This document shows, piece after piece, positions 1 through 5,190 of a stretch of 5,190 nucleotides of DNA. This stretch comes from Sulfurimonas sp. GTDB taxonomy: Bacteria; Campylobacterota; Campylobacteria; Campylobacterales; Sulfurimonadaceae. Where the stretch lies: NCBI GenBank assembly GCA_026988735.1, contig JALSKR010000258.1, positions 1-5,190 of the forward strand, given 5' to 3'. Within the stretch, counting starts at the first letter, position 1; every line of letters begins with the position of its first letter. The translations under genes were made by a program, and so were the position numbers. The notes under the pieces are model-generated. The model was given only the letters and a program-made list of their open reading frames with translations, made no database searches and was not told the origin of the DNA.

Positions 1-25
1 TCTTTTTTTTTAAACGCTCTTCCAT
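1..25 (-). CDS. Possible 5' end of a further minus-strand gene, cut by the window edge
   Basis: An ATG at 25-23 on the minus strand opens a frame reading M-E-E-R-L-K-K-K and runs off the window with no stop. A weak purine-rich stretch (AAGAGAG) lies 8 nt upstream. Only eight codons are visible, so no family can be named and chance is a real alternative. If real, it would be the next gene downstream of the helicase-like gene at 146-883, about 120 bp away. Confidence 0.2.
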
Positions 26-27
26 CA

Positions 28-58
28 CATAAACTCTCTTGTTTTTTAAAAGTTTATG
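28..58. repeat. Short inverted repeat (8-bp arms, 15-nt loop)
   Basis: The arms CATAAACT (28-35) and AGTTTATG (51-58) are perfect reverse complements around a T/A-rich loop. On the minus strand the hairpin sits just upstream of the possible ATG at 25 and would include its weak purine-rich stretch. No T-tract follows on either strand, so it does not look like an intrinsic terminator. The arms are AT-rich and could have arisen by chance. Confidence 0.3.
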
Positions 59-145
59 CAATATCTATTCCGCTTTTCTTGTTGTTTTGAGTTGTGTAGA
101 TACTTATGACTTTAGTGCCGACTGTTATTGCTTTTTGAAATGCTT

Positions 146-883
146 TTAACTCTCTTTTGGTTTTCGGGCTTTAATGCTTATTTTCTTTCCTGTTAATTTT
201 TCTCTTGGCGTGCCGTCATAACGGTGGTTCCGCTCACCGCTTTTGCCTGAAAATATTGCTTTACCGTTTTCGTCTTTGCCTAAAAACTTGTTCGGAGATT
301 TTTTCTTTTTTGCCCATTTGTCATCTTTTTTGTCATCATTTCTAAAGTCACGCTTTGGTTTGTCAAATGCAGGTTTTTCCTGCGTAGAACTTTCATAACG
401 CTTTTTTGCGACTTCTTTTATTTCATCTTTTGAGAGTTTTTTTCTTATAGACTCATCTTTGTTTTTAGACTCTTCTTGCGGATATCCAAAACCCGGGAGT
501 ATCTCTTGCTTGATTGCACGACCAAGCAGTGTTTCTATAGTATGGAGTTCTTTTTGTTCACTCTCATCCAAAAGCATAACAGCCTTGTGTGTAGCCTTTG
601 TAACTCTTGCCATATAGACGATGGCTTTGATTGGCATATCATAACTGATCAAAAAACCACATGTCAACTCTTTGTTTTTTACAAGTTCTCTGTCTTCTAT
701 AACCTGAACATCTTTATTGTTGAGTTTTTCTTCAAGCACTTCAGGATTACTTGCACAAACCACCAAAATATCTTCGTTGTTGTTCTCTTCTATAATTTTA
801 TTTAAAAGTTCTGTTTTTTTATCATGCGGGCATGGATAAATACGATGGTTGTTTGGTTTAATGGCAATGGTATCAGCAGGCAT
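146..883 (-). CDS. Degenerate RecA2 (helicase C-terminal)-like protein with a charged tail
   Basis: Residues 13-134 can be aligned by eye with the second RecA domain of the RhlE-type helicase encoded divergently next door. YPCPHDKKTELLNKII matches [26 protein letters not shown] matches [27 protein letters not shown] (78-94) matches [17 protein letters not shown], and LHTIETLLGRAI...LPGF matches the IEKLIKKDI...LKGF segment. The first RecA domain is absent, along with the Q motif, Walker A and DEAD. Motif V ([10 protein letters not shown]) is deleted, and of motif VI only one arginine (R93) remains. ATPase or helicase activity is therefore not expected. Residues 135-245 are dominated by K, R, E and D with few hydrophobics, are probably disordered, and could bind RNA. 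An ATG at 883 is chosen because AGGA lies 6 nt upstream and a TATAAT box lies further up. Longer in-frame starts would run through the promoter and into the helicase gene. Role by inference: an RNA-binding or helicase-partner protein. Confidence 0.8.
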   Translation of the reverse strand: MPADTIAIKPNNHRIYPCPHDKKTELLNKIIEENNNEDILVVCASNPEVLEEKLNNKDVQVIEDRELVKNKELTCGFLISYDMPIKAIVYMARVTKATHKAVMLLDESEQKELHTIETLLGRAIKQEILPGFGYPQEESKNKDESIRKKLSKDEIKEVAKKRYESSTQEKPAFDKPKRDFRNDDKKDDKWAKKKKSPNKFLGKDENGKAIFSGKSGERNHRYDGTPREKLTGKKISIKARKPKES

Positions 884-910
884 TTGGTGTCCTATAAAAG
901 TATTTTTGAA

Positions 911-916
911 ATTATA
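911..916 (-). promoter_or_regulatory. -10 box for the helicase-like gene
   Basis: Read on the minus strand this is a perfect TATAAT, preceded by GTGGG. Transcription would start near 903, giving a leader of about 20 nt that holds the AGGA ribosome binding site ahead of the ATG at 883. No convincing -35 hexamer lies 17 nt upstream, which is usual for sigma-70 promoters in Campylobacterota. A second TATAAT on this strand lies at 941-946, inside the palindrome, and is an alternative. Confidence 0.4.
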
Positions 917-934
917 CCCACAAATGCCATAAAT

Positions 935-954
935 TATGCTATTATAAAAGCATA
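935..954. repeat. 20-bp near-perfect palindrome between the divergent genes; candidate operator
   Basis: The arms TATGCT (935-940) and AGCATA (949-954) are exact reverse complements, and the centre TTATAA (942-947) is itself a palindrome. Only the pair at 941/948 fails to match, so 18 of 20 positions are symmetric. It covers the likely -10 region of the plus-strand helicase gene and lies upstream of the minus-strand -10, which is where a regulator controlling both genes could bind. Chance symmetry in AT-rich DNA is the main alternative. Confidence 0.4.
940..945 (+). promoter_or_regulatory. Likely -10 box of the rhlE promoter
   Basis: TATTAT (or the overlapping TATAAA at 943-948) is the best -10 match upstream of the helicase gene. 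It predicts a transcript start near 952 and a leader of about 20 nt, just long enough to include the AAAGGA ribosome binding site. TTGAAA at 906-911 is too far upstream (28 nt) to be its -35, and nothing closer fits. Confidence 0.35.
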
Positions 955-959
955 TATAC

Positions 960-965
960 AAAGGA
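960..965 (+). promoter_or_regulatory. Ribosome binding site that fixes the ATT start of rhlE
   Basis: AAAGGA lies 6 nt upstream of the ATT at 972-974, a standard spacing. There is an in-frame stop (TAA) at 945-947 and no ATG, GTG or TTG between it and codon 1104, so this site and the protein alignment together point to ATT as the initiator. Confidence 0.6.
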
Positions 966-971
966 AGTACA

Positions 972-2225
972 ATTAAAGATATTACATTTAATTCACTCGG
1001 TCTTTCAGCGCCGATTTTAAAAGCTGTCAAAGAACAAGGCTACGATACACCTACACCTATTCAGGCAAAAGCAATCCCCGTTATTTTAGAAAAAAAAGAT
1101 ATTTTGGCAGGAGCACAGACTGGTACAGGAAAAACTGCAGGGTTTACACTGCCGCTTTTAGAGTTGCTTACACGCAAAAAATCATTAAAACAAAAGCACA
1201 AAGTACGTGCTCTTATTTTAACACCGACACGTGAACTTGCACTGCAGGTAGCAGAAAATGTAGCACTCTATGCAAAACATACACCTTTTAAATCAACAGT
1301 TATTTTTGGCGGTGTAAAAATCAATCCACAGATTGCCCAACTTCGTAAAGGCGTTGATATAGTTATCGCAACACCGGGACGTTTGCTTGACCACATCTCT
1401 CAAAAAACGATAGACCTGCGTGAGATAGAATTCTTGGTACTTGATGAAGCCGACAGAATGCTTGATATGGGTTTTGTAAACGACATTAAAAAAATCGTCA
1501 ACATCATCCCACAAGAGCGTCAAACACTACTATTTTCAGCAACCTATTCGGATGCCATTAAAAAACTCTCCAATCAGTTTTTAAAATCTCCGACACTTAT
1601 TGAAGTTGCACGGACAAATGAGTCAAATACCAGTGTAGAACAGAGTGTCTACCCTGTTGACAAAGCAAGAAAAAGAGAACTTTTAACGCATCTTATAAAC
1701 GAAGGAAAATGGCAACAGGTACTTGTTTTTACACGAACAAAGCACGGTGCAAACAAACTCAGCCAACAACTTGAAAAAGAGGGAATCTCTTCTGCTGCCA
1801 TTCACGGTAACAAAAGCCAAAATGCACGAACAAAAGCACTTGCAGATTTTAAAAAAGGTGATGTTCGTGTTTTAGTAGCAACAGATATTGCAGCACGGGG
1901 CATTGACATTGACCAGCTTCCTCATGTTGTCAACTTTGAACTGCCAAATGTCAGTGAGGATTATGTACATCGTATCGGGCGAACAGGTCGTGCCGGCAAC
2001 AAAGGAGAAGCTATTTCACTTGTTTGTGTAGATGAAGATGAGTTTTTGCAAAATATAGAAAAATTGATAAAAAAAGATATACAAAAAATATGGCTTAAAG
2101 GTTTTAAACCTGATCCGAGTATAAAAGCAGAACCGATAAATATGGGTGGAAACCGTGGGGCTAGAAACAAGCCAAGAGGAAACTCCCGCGGCTCAAATGC
2201 CAACAGAAGCAGAGGAAGAAGATAA
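972..2225 (+). CDS. rhlE: DEAD-box ATP-dependent RNA helicase, RhlE type (ATT start)
   Basis: This cytoplasmic enzyme uses ATP to unwind short RNA duplexes; the RhlE family is linked to ribosome assembly and RNA turnover. The 417-residue product has every motif in order: Q motif GYDTPTPIQ (23-31), Walker A AQTGTGKT (48-55), PTRELA (85-90), GG (113-114), TPGR (134-137), DEAD (158-161), SAT (189-191), VLVFTRTK (250-257), [10 protein letters not shown] (303-312) and [10 protein letters not shown] (333-342). [13 protein letters not shown] (377-389) is typical of RhlE, and the tail from 392 is rich in G, R and N, as in RNA-binding extensions. Starting at ATT 972 gives [16 protein letters not shown], the expected family N-terminus. 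Starting at the first conventional codon, TTG at 1104, would delete the Q motif. The gene is divergent from a degenerate paralogue of its own second domain. A single-base sequencing error (ATG read as ATT) is the main alternative to a true ATT start. Confidence 0.93.
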   Translation: MKDITFNSLGLSAPILKAVKEQGYDTPTPIQAKAIPVILEKKDILAGAQTGTGKTAGFTLPLLELLTRKKSLKQKHKVRALILTPTRELALQVAENVALYAKHTPFKSTVIFGGVKINPQIAQLRKGVDIVIATPGRLLDHISQKTIDLREIEFLVLDEADRMLDMGFVNDIKKIVNIIPQERQTLLFSATYSDAIKKLSNQFLKSPTLIEVARTNESNTSVEQSVYPVDKARKRELLTHLINEGKWQQVLVFTRTKHGANKLSQQLEKEGISSAAIHGNKSQNARTKALADFKKGDVRVLVATDIAARGIDIDQLPHVVNFELPNVSEDYVHRIGRTGRAGNKGEAISLVCVDEDEFLQNIEKLIKKDIQKIWLKGFKPDPSIKAEPINMGGNRGARNKPRGNSRGSNANRSRGRR

Positions 2226-2230
2226 ACTTC

Positions 2231-3157
2231 TTACTCTGTTATATCTTTCAAAATAGATTCGAAATCTTTTTGTGCTTTTAAGAGTGTCGCTTTTGCCTCT
2301 TTATCTTCAACTTTAGCAGAACTCAACCAGTTATACACAGCCGGGAAACCTACTACAACTTTATTTTCCCCTTTTTTCTTATACAACATAGTTGTACATG
2401 GTGCAAATGCCGATGCTTCAGGTCTGCTTTTTGAAACAGTATAAATAACAGGCAACTTACATATAGAGTAAGTGATATAAAAATCAAACGGTGATTCTTT
2501 AGTCCCGTCTTCTGTGAGCACTTCATTGAGATCCATAAATTGAGGAACAACAAACCCGTATGGCTTAAAAGCTCCTTCGAGATTCATCTGAAGTTCATCC
2601 AGTACATCATCAGGCTCTTCATCCTCATCAACTTCCATTTCATAGACTGTTACTAAATTGTGTGATGTTTTCAAGCTGTCTTCACTGTAGATATGTTTTG
2701 CCTGTGGAAAATTCTTTTTTATCACTGCAAGTACATCTTTTTCTATCTTTTTTAAAAGAGACAGGTCTTTGATACCTAATATTTTTCCTTGTGCTTCTGC
2801 AGTTAATACGGAAAAATGCAAAGTATTGTCATTTTTTGCCTGATAAATTCCCATACCCATTGGTGTAAAAACACCCGCTTTTGGATACTTTATCACCAAT
2901 TCTCTAGTATATTTTTTACTCCAGAATGTCATTAAAGTAAAAATTTTGTATTGTGTCTCTTTAAACTGTTTTTTAAACGGTCCGATCATATTACTGTTAA
3001 GCTCTACATGTAAACCACCGTTATTCAATGCCTTTTCTATCATATACGGAGTAATTTTTCCATCTTTGTTATCTATACTAAAAAGATGTAAATCTCCTTT
3101 TGCCTGCAGTGAAACAGCACAAAAAAGTGCAACTGCCAATAAAACTAATTTTTTCAT
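2231..3157 (-). CDS. Exported protein with two DUF302-like halves
   Basis: The 308-residue product begins with a clear signal peptide (MKKLVLLAVALFCAVSLQA, probable cleavage after residue 19), so it should act in the periplasm. Two related halves follow. Residues 36-150 carry GGLHVELNSNM and FTPM (97-100), and residues 186-303 carry FAPC (251-254) followed by YKKKGENKVVVGFP, a pattern familiar from DUF302 proteins. The halves match around F-(T/A)-P-x3-M-x-(I/L)-Y, which suggests an internal duplication, and are joined by a very acidic linker (174-188). The mature protein has two cysteines, C233 and C254, both in the second half. DUF302 has no settled biochemical role, so none is given here. 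It is the last gene of the operon: GAGGA lies 8 nt before the ATG, directly after the upstream stop codon, and its own stop is 5 bp from the helicase stop on the other strand. Confidence 0.85.
   Translation of the reverse strand: MKKLVLLAVALFCAVSLQAKGDLHLFSIDNKDGKITPYMIEKALNNGGLHVELNSNMIGPFKKQFKETQYKIFTLMTFWSKKYTRELVIKYPKAGVFTPMGMGIYQAKNDNTLHFSVLTAEAQGKILGIKDLSLLKKIEKDVLAVIKKNFPQAKHIYSEDSLKTSHNLVTVYEMEVDEDEEPDDVLDELQMNLEGAFKPYGFVVPQFMDLNEVLTEDGTKESPFDFYITYSICKLPVIYTVSKSRPEASAFAPCTTMLYKKKGENKVVVGFPAVYNWLSSAKVEDKEAKATLLKAQKDFESILKDITE
2249..2272 (+). terminator. Candidate terminator of rhlE, inside the convergent gene
   Basis: AGATT (2255-2259), a CGA loop, and AATCT (2263-2267) form a stem. 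Outside a one-base bulge (T2254), CAAAA (2249-2253) pairs with TTTTG (2268-2272). This gives an A-tract, hairpin and T-tract order on the plus strand, 24 nt after the helicase stop codon. The stem has few G-C pairs, so termination may be weak. On the minus strand the same element lies within the last codons of the DUF302 gene. Confidence 0.35.
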
Positions 3158-3170
3158 TTTTATATCCTCA

Positions 3171-3605
3171 TTATGGTTTTATATATATCCAACCTGCTTT
3201 AACACTCTCCAGCAGTTCAACCACACCCGCAGTTACCACAACAGAGCCTTCAACAAGGTCTTCTTCTTTTATATGCAGTGTTCGCATTGTGTTACCACAC
3301 GCAACAAACTCTACATCATACTGCATCAAAGCATCCACTCGCATAGCAGTCTCTTTCACGTGTCTGTCCAAAAGCTTTATTCCCTTGGAATAGGCAACGA
3401 TTTTCATCTCTACCTTCTCCGGTCCGTAAAACTTTAAAACATTGTTTGCAACACTGAGTATATGATCCAGTGCATGTGCAGAGTCTTCCGTGACAGAAAA
3501 GACAATTTGTCTTGGATTGTCAATGGAAGGTTTAGGCTCTGCATACTCTGTATCTGCAAACGAGAGAATACAAAAGCTTAGTAAAATTAGTGTAAATTTC
3601 AGCAT
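3171..3605 (-). CDS. Exported DsrE/DsrF-family protein
   Basis: The 144-residue product has an N-terminal hydrophobic segment (residues 1-17, possible cleavage after LSFA), so a periplasmic location is likely. The rest has the DsrE-like pattern: a first strand RQIVFSVTE (32-40), a helix with HALDHILSVANNVLKFYG (44-61), the strand VEMKIVAYSKGIKLL (65-79), and VEFVACGNTM (98-107), with Cys103 the only cysteine in the mature chain. In cytoplasmic DsrE/TusD proteins a cysteine carries persulfide sulfur; whether Cys103 does so here is inference, since this cysteine lies in a different strand context from that of classical DsrE. The gene follows the thioredoxin-fold gene by 10 bp, with the AAAGGA site overlapping that gene's TAA. 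Confidence is high for the fold, lower for sulfur binding. Confidence 0.85.
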   Translation of the reverse strand: MLKFTLILLSFCILSFADTEYAEPKPSIDNPRQIVFSVTEDSAHALDHILSVANNVLKFYGPEKVEMKIVAYSKGIKLLDRHVKETAMRVDALMQYDVEFVACGNTMRTLHIKEEDLVEGSVVVTAGVVELLESVKAGWIYIKP

Positions 3606-3615
3606 GAATTATCCT

Positions 3616-3990
3616 TTATTTTATATTTTTTGTTAAATCTTTAAAATCCTGAATATTCCATGAGCCTGGAATTTTTTTAATGATTGTTTGGTTTTTATCT
3701 ATAAAGAAAAAAGTCGGAGTAAAATATACATGTAAACCCAAAGGCAATTCATCAAAATCAAGATTTAGCTCTACTGGAATGAAACGCTCCTCTAACCATG
3801 CTGACATTTCAGGATTGTCAAACACCTCTTTTTGCATTTTAATACAGTAATGACAATCAGAACGCATTACATCAAGCATAATAATTTTATTGTTTTTCTT
3901 TTGAATTTTTAGCGCTTCTTCATAGGTATGAAATTCAAGGCTCCACAAAGAGACAACACTCAGTAAAACCAAAATCAAAATTTTATTCAT
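3616..3990 (-). CDS. Periplasmic thioredoxin-fold protein with CHYC motif
   Basis: The 124-residue product starts with a hydrophobic signal or anchor (residues 3-17). After it comes a thioredoxin-like domain: FHTYEEALKIQKKNNKIIMLDV (20-41), the redox motif C46-H-Y-C49, a KEVFDNPEM helix start (54-62), the FIPVELNLD strand (70-78), and the cis-proline site TP at 91-92 ahead of TFFFIDKNQ. This layout fits the SoxW-like/thioredoxin_7 type of small exported thiol-disulfide protein, which reduces or exchanges disulfides or persulfides in the periplasm. Its start ATG overlaps the end of the MBL-fold gene by 8 bp, with GGAG 7 nt upstream, so its translation is probably coupled to that gene. The partner is not known; the exported DsrE, DUF302 and MBL products of the same operon are candidates. 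Confidence 0.9.
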   Translation of the reverse strand: MNKILILVLLSVVSLWSLEFHTYEEALKIQKKNNKIIMLDVMRSDCHYCIKMQKEVFDNPEMSAWLEERFIPVELNLDFDELPLGLHVYFTPTFFFIDKNQTIIKKIPGSWNIQDFKDLTKNIK

Positions 3991-4891
3991 CTTCCCACTC
4001 CAACATTCTATAGGCTGTTTCTACATTCTGTCTGTGAATGGAATCATAAAAAGGATCATTTTTATACTCTTTCATCGTCACTTCATTCACTACATCAGCT
4101 ATATCTTTACCTGCGTCAAGTCTTTTCTTTACTTCTTTTTTTAAAGTCTTCAAGTAGTCATAGGTATAGTCAACTGCTTTTTTATCTATATTTTCTCCAT
4201 GTCCGCCGACAATATACTCAACATCCATTTTTCTAATATCATCAAGGGCTTGTATCCAACCGTTTATATCTCCGTCTCGCAGAGATGGGAGTCTTTGGTT
4301 AAAAACCAGATCCCCTACAAAAACTATTTTTTTACTTGGAATGTAAACGTAAAGATCACTGTTTGTGTGCGCTTTGTGATTTACACTTTTTATATATACC
4401 TTTTTCCCGTCAATTTTTAAAACTTTCTCTTTTTCAACAAAAACAGTTGGAAATATTTGCGTTGTTTTTTCATAAGCCTCGGGAGATATTCTTCTTTGCA
4501 TACGTGTTTTTTCTTCTTTTGGCAGTTCTTTAAAGACTGACGAACCTATAATTGTACTGCCGAGTGTAGCGTAATAACTGTTACCTAACCAATGGTCATC
4601 ATGAACATGGGTGTCAATTACATAAGAAACAGGAAGATTTTTGATTTTTTTCATTTTTTCATATGCCTGCTGTGCATACTGATACGTGGGACCACTATCT
4701 ATCACAAGATAGCTACTCCCAAGGTTAACAAAACATGAATTAGACATGTTTCCATTGTTATGCTCGTCCATCACTTCTGGTAGTCCAAAAAAGCAGTGAG
4801 TGGTGATCTCATCTACTTTTTTAGGCTGAAGTTTGTAATCGTAAGAAAGGAGAGAATGAAATAATACAATACTCAACAAAAATGACTTCAA
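3983..4891 (-). CDS. Exported MBL-fold metallohydrolase, SoxH-like
   Basis: The 302-residue product has a short hydrophobic N-terminus (residues 2-16), suggesting export. The metallo-beta-lactamase fold is clear: THVHDDH gives H95, H97, D99 and H100, then come H175 (KAHTNSD), D194 (FVGDLVF) and H231 (GGHG), a complete two-metal ligand set. Such enzymes hydrolyse esters, thioesters or similar bonds; the exported SoxH-like group occurs near sulfur-oxidation and quinoprotein genes, but its substrate is unsettled. The start is a TTG at 4891-4889 with AAAGGA 7 nt upstream; the ATG 5 nt before it is out of frame and stops after two codons. The gene is 12 bp behind the porin and overlaps the thioredoxin-fold gene by 8 bp. 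An ETHE1-like persulfide dioxygenase is a less likely reading. Confidence 0.9.
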   Translation of the reverse strand: MKSFLLSIVLFHSLLSYDYKLQPKKVDEITTHCFFGLPEVMDEHNNGNMSNSCFVNLGSSYLVIDSGPTYQYAQQAYEKMKKIKNLPVSYVIDTHVHDDHWLGNSYYATLGSTIIGSSVFKELPKEEKTRMQRRISPEAYEKTTQIFPTVFVEKEKVLKIDGKKVYIKSVNHKAHTNSDLYVYIPSKKIVFVGDLVFNQRLPSLRDGDINGWIQALDDIRKMDVEYIVGGHGENIDKKAVDYTYDYLKTLKKEVKKRLDAGKDIADVVNEVTMKEYKNDPFYDSIHRQNVETAYRMLEWEDE

Positions 4892-4898
4892 AGCATAA

Positions 4899-4904
4899 TC
4901 CTTT
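4899..4904 (-). promoter_or_regulatory. Ribosome binding site for the TTG-started MBL gene
   Basis: On the minus strand AAAGGA begins at the last base of the porin stop codon. It lies 7 nt from the TTG at 4891 but only 2 nt from the out-of-frame ATG at 4896, so spacing favours the TTG. The overlap with the stop codon suggests reinitiation by ribosomes finishing the porin. Confidence 0.55.
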
Positions 4905-5190
4905 TAAAATAAATAATTCAATTCAAAACGGTATTCGTTATATGAATCTTTTTCTGTTCCGTTAACACGACTGTCAGCTGAAACCAAACCAACACGAATC
5001 TTCGCATAAAGTCCATTACCAAAATTTTCACGTAAATCTACATGTAATATATTGCTATCAGCCTGAACACCTGCAGCCTGTTTTGCTTCATCAAAATTTT
5101 GCATAGCATAACGAGCCATTGCACTAAACCCTGGTACTAGACCTGCCTTGTCAAAGTCATAATTTGCTTCAATATTCCATGTTTTTGTAT
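4904..5190 (-). CDS. OprD-like outer-membrane porin, C-terminal part (5' end outside window)
   Basis: The frame is open from the window edge to a TAA at 4906-4904, giving the last 94 residues of a longer protein. It contains alternating beta-strand segments: TWNIEANYDFDKAG, LVPGFSAMARYAMQ, SNILHVDLRENF, LYAKIRVGLVSAD and, at the end, NEYRFELNYLF with a terminal phenylalanine, the usual recognition signal of the BAM assembly machinery. The DF...PGF..MARY pattern and terminal strands resemble OprD-family porins, which are common in Campylobacterota and admit small solutes to the periplasm. The substrate cannot be told from this fragment. The internal ATG at 5119 is not the start, since strong porin-like sequence continues upstream. 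It heads the visible part of the operon, and the frame runs on in phase with the MBL gene 12 bp downstream. Confidence 0.75.
   Translation of the reverse strand, partial: TKTWNIEANYDFDKAGLVPGFSAMARYAMQNFDEAKQAAGVQADSNILHVDLRENFGNGLYAKIRVGLVSADSRVNGTEKDSYNEYRFELNYLF

Noticed and set aside
56..170. Minus-strand open stretch reading KAFQKAITVGTKVISIYTTQ after the helicase-like gene
   Set aside because: It looks protein-like but has no ATG, GTG or TTG between its bounding stops, and it overlaps the natural end of the preceding gene in another frame. Chance is the simpler explanation.
476..805. Plus-strand open frame of 109 codons
   Set aside because: It is antisense to the helicase-like gene, rich in F and C as expected for a shadow of a lysine/glutamate-rich gene, and has no family-like pattern.
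884..1030. N-terminal extension of the minus-strand helicase-like protein to a start at 1030
   Set aside because: It would run antisense through the promoter region and the start of rhlE, and the extra residues resemble no domain. The ATG at 883 has a proper ribosome binding site.
1104..1106. TTG at 1104 as the rhlE start
   Set aside because: It would remove the Q motif and the conserved N-terminus, and has no ribosome binding site at the right distance.
2946..3437. Plus-strand open frame of 163 codons crossing two genes
   Set aside because: It is antisense to the DUF302 and DsrE genes, which have signal peptides, ribosome sites and family motifs. The plus-strand translation has none of these.
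4199..4533. Two overlapping plus-strand open frames
   Set aside because: Both are antisense to the central part of the MBL gene, including its conserved metal-ligand regions, and show no recognisable domain.
1..5190. tRNA, rRNA, insertion sequence, CRISPR array or riboswitch
   Set aside because: No cloverleaf, transposase, terminal repeats, regularly spaced repeats or known riboswitch core was seen on either strand. The window is almost fully coding.

Overview
The window is AT-rich, tightly packed bacterial DNA with short Shine-Dalgarno-led genes. The gene content points to a Campylobacterota (epsilonproteobacterial) sulfur-oxidiser such as a Sulfurimonas or Sulfurovum relative: an RhlE-type DEAD-box helicase, an OprD-like porin, and exported DsrE, thioredoxin-fold and metallo-beta-lactamase-fold proteins. 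The assignment is inferred from gene content; no marker gene is present to prove it. No rRNA, tRNA, mobile element or CRISPR array was seen.

Layout, left to right. Bases 1-145 hold no complete gene. They contain an 8-bp inverted repeat and, at the very edge, a possible first few codons of another minus-strand gene. Bases 146-883 (minus) encode a 245-residue protein. Its N-terminal half is a degenerate copy of a DEAD-box helicase second RecA domain, and its C-terminal half is a highly charged, probably disordered tail. An 88-bp divergent promoter region follows, containing a near-perfect 20-bp palindrome. Bases 972-2225 (plus) encode a full RhlE-type RNA helicase. Its only plausible start is a rare ATT codon behind a good ribosome binding site.

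The rest of the window is a five-gene minus-strand operon, read right to left: the 3' end of an outer-membrane porin (4904-5190), an exported MBL-fold metallohydrolase (3983-4891, TTG start), a periplasmic thioredoxin-fold protein with a CHYC motif (3616-3990), an exported DsrE-family protein with one mature cysteine (3171-3605), and an exported protein with two DUF302-like halves (2231-3157). Spacings are 12, -8, 10 and 13 bp, so co-transcription and translational coupling are likely. The operon ends 5 bp from the helicase stop codon, tail to tail. The only hairpin that looks like a helicase terminator lies inside the last codons of the DUF302 gene.

The helicase and its divergent partner look like an RNA-remodelling pair: one active ATP-dependent enzyme and one catalytically dead paralogue with an RNA-binding-like tail. 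The operon looks like an envelope module: a pore, a periplasmic zinc hydrolase, a thiol-redox protein and two small-domain proteins, one from a family linked to sulfur carriage. It recalls the SoxW/SoxH accessory genes of thiosulfate-oxidation clusters. The specific substrate cannot be read from this sequence.
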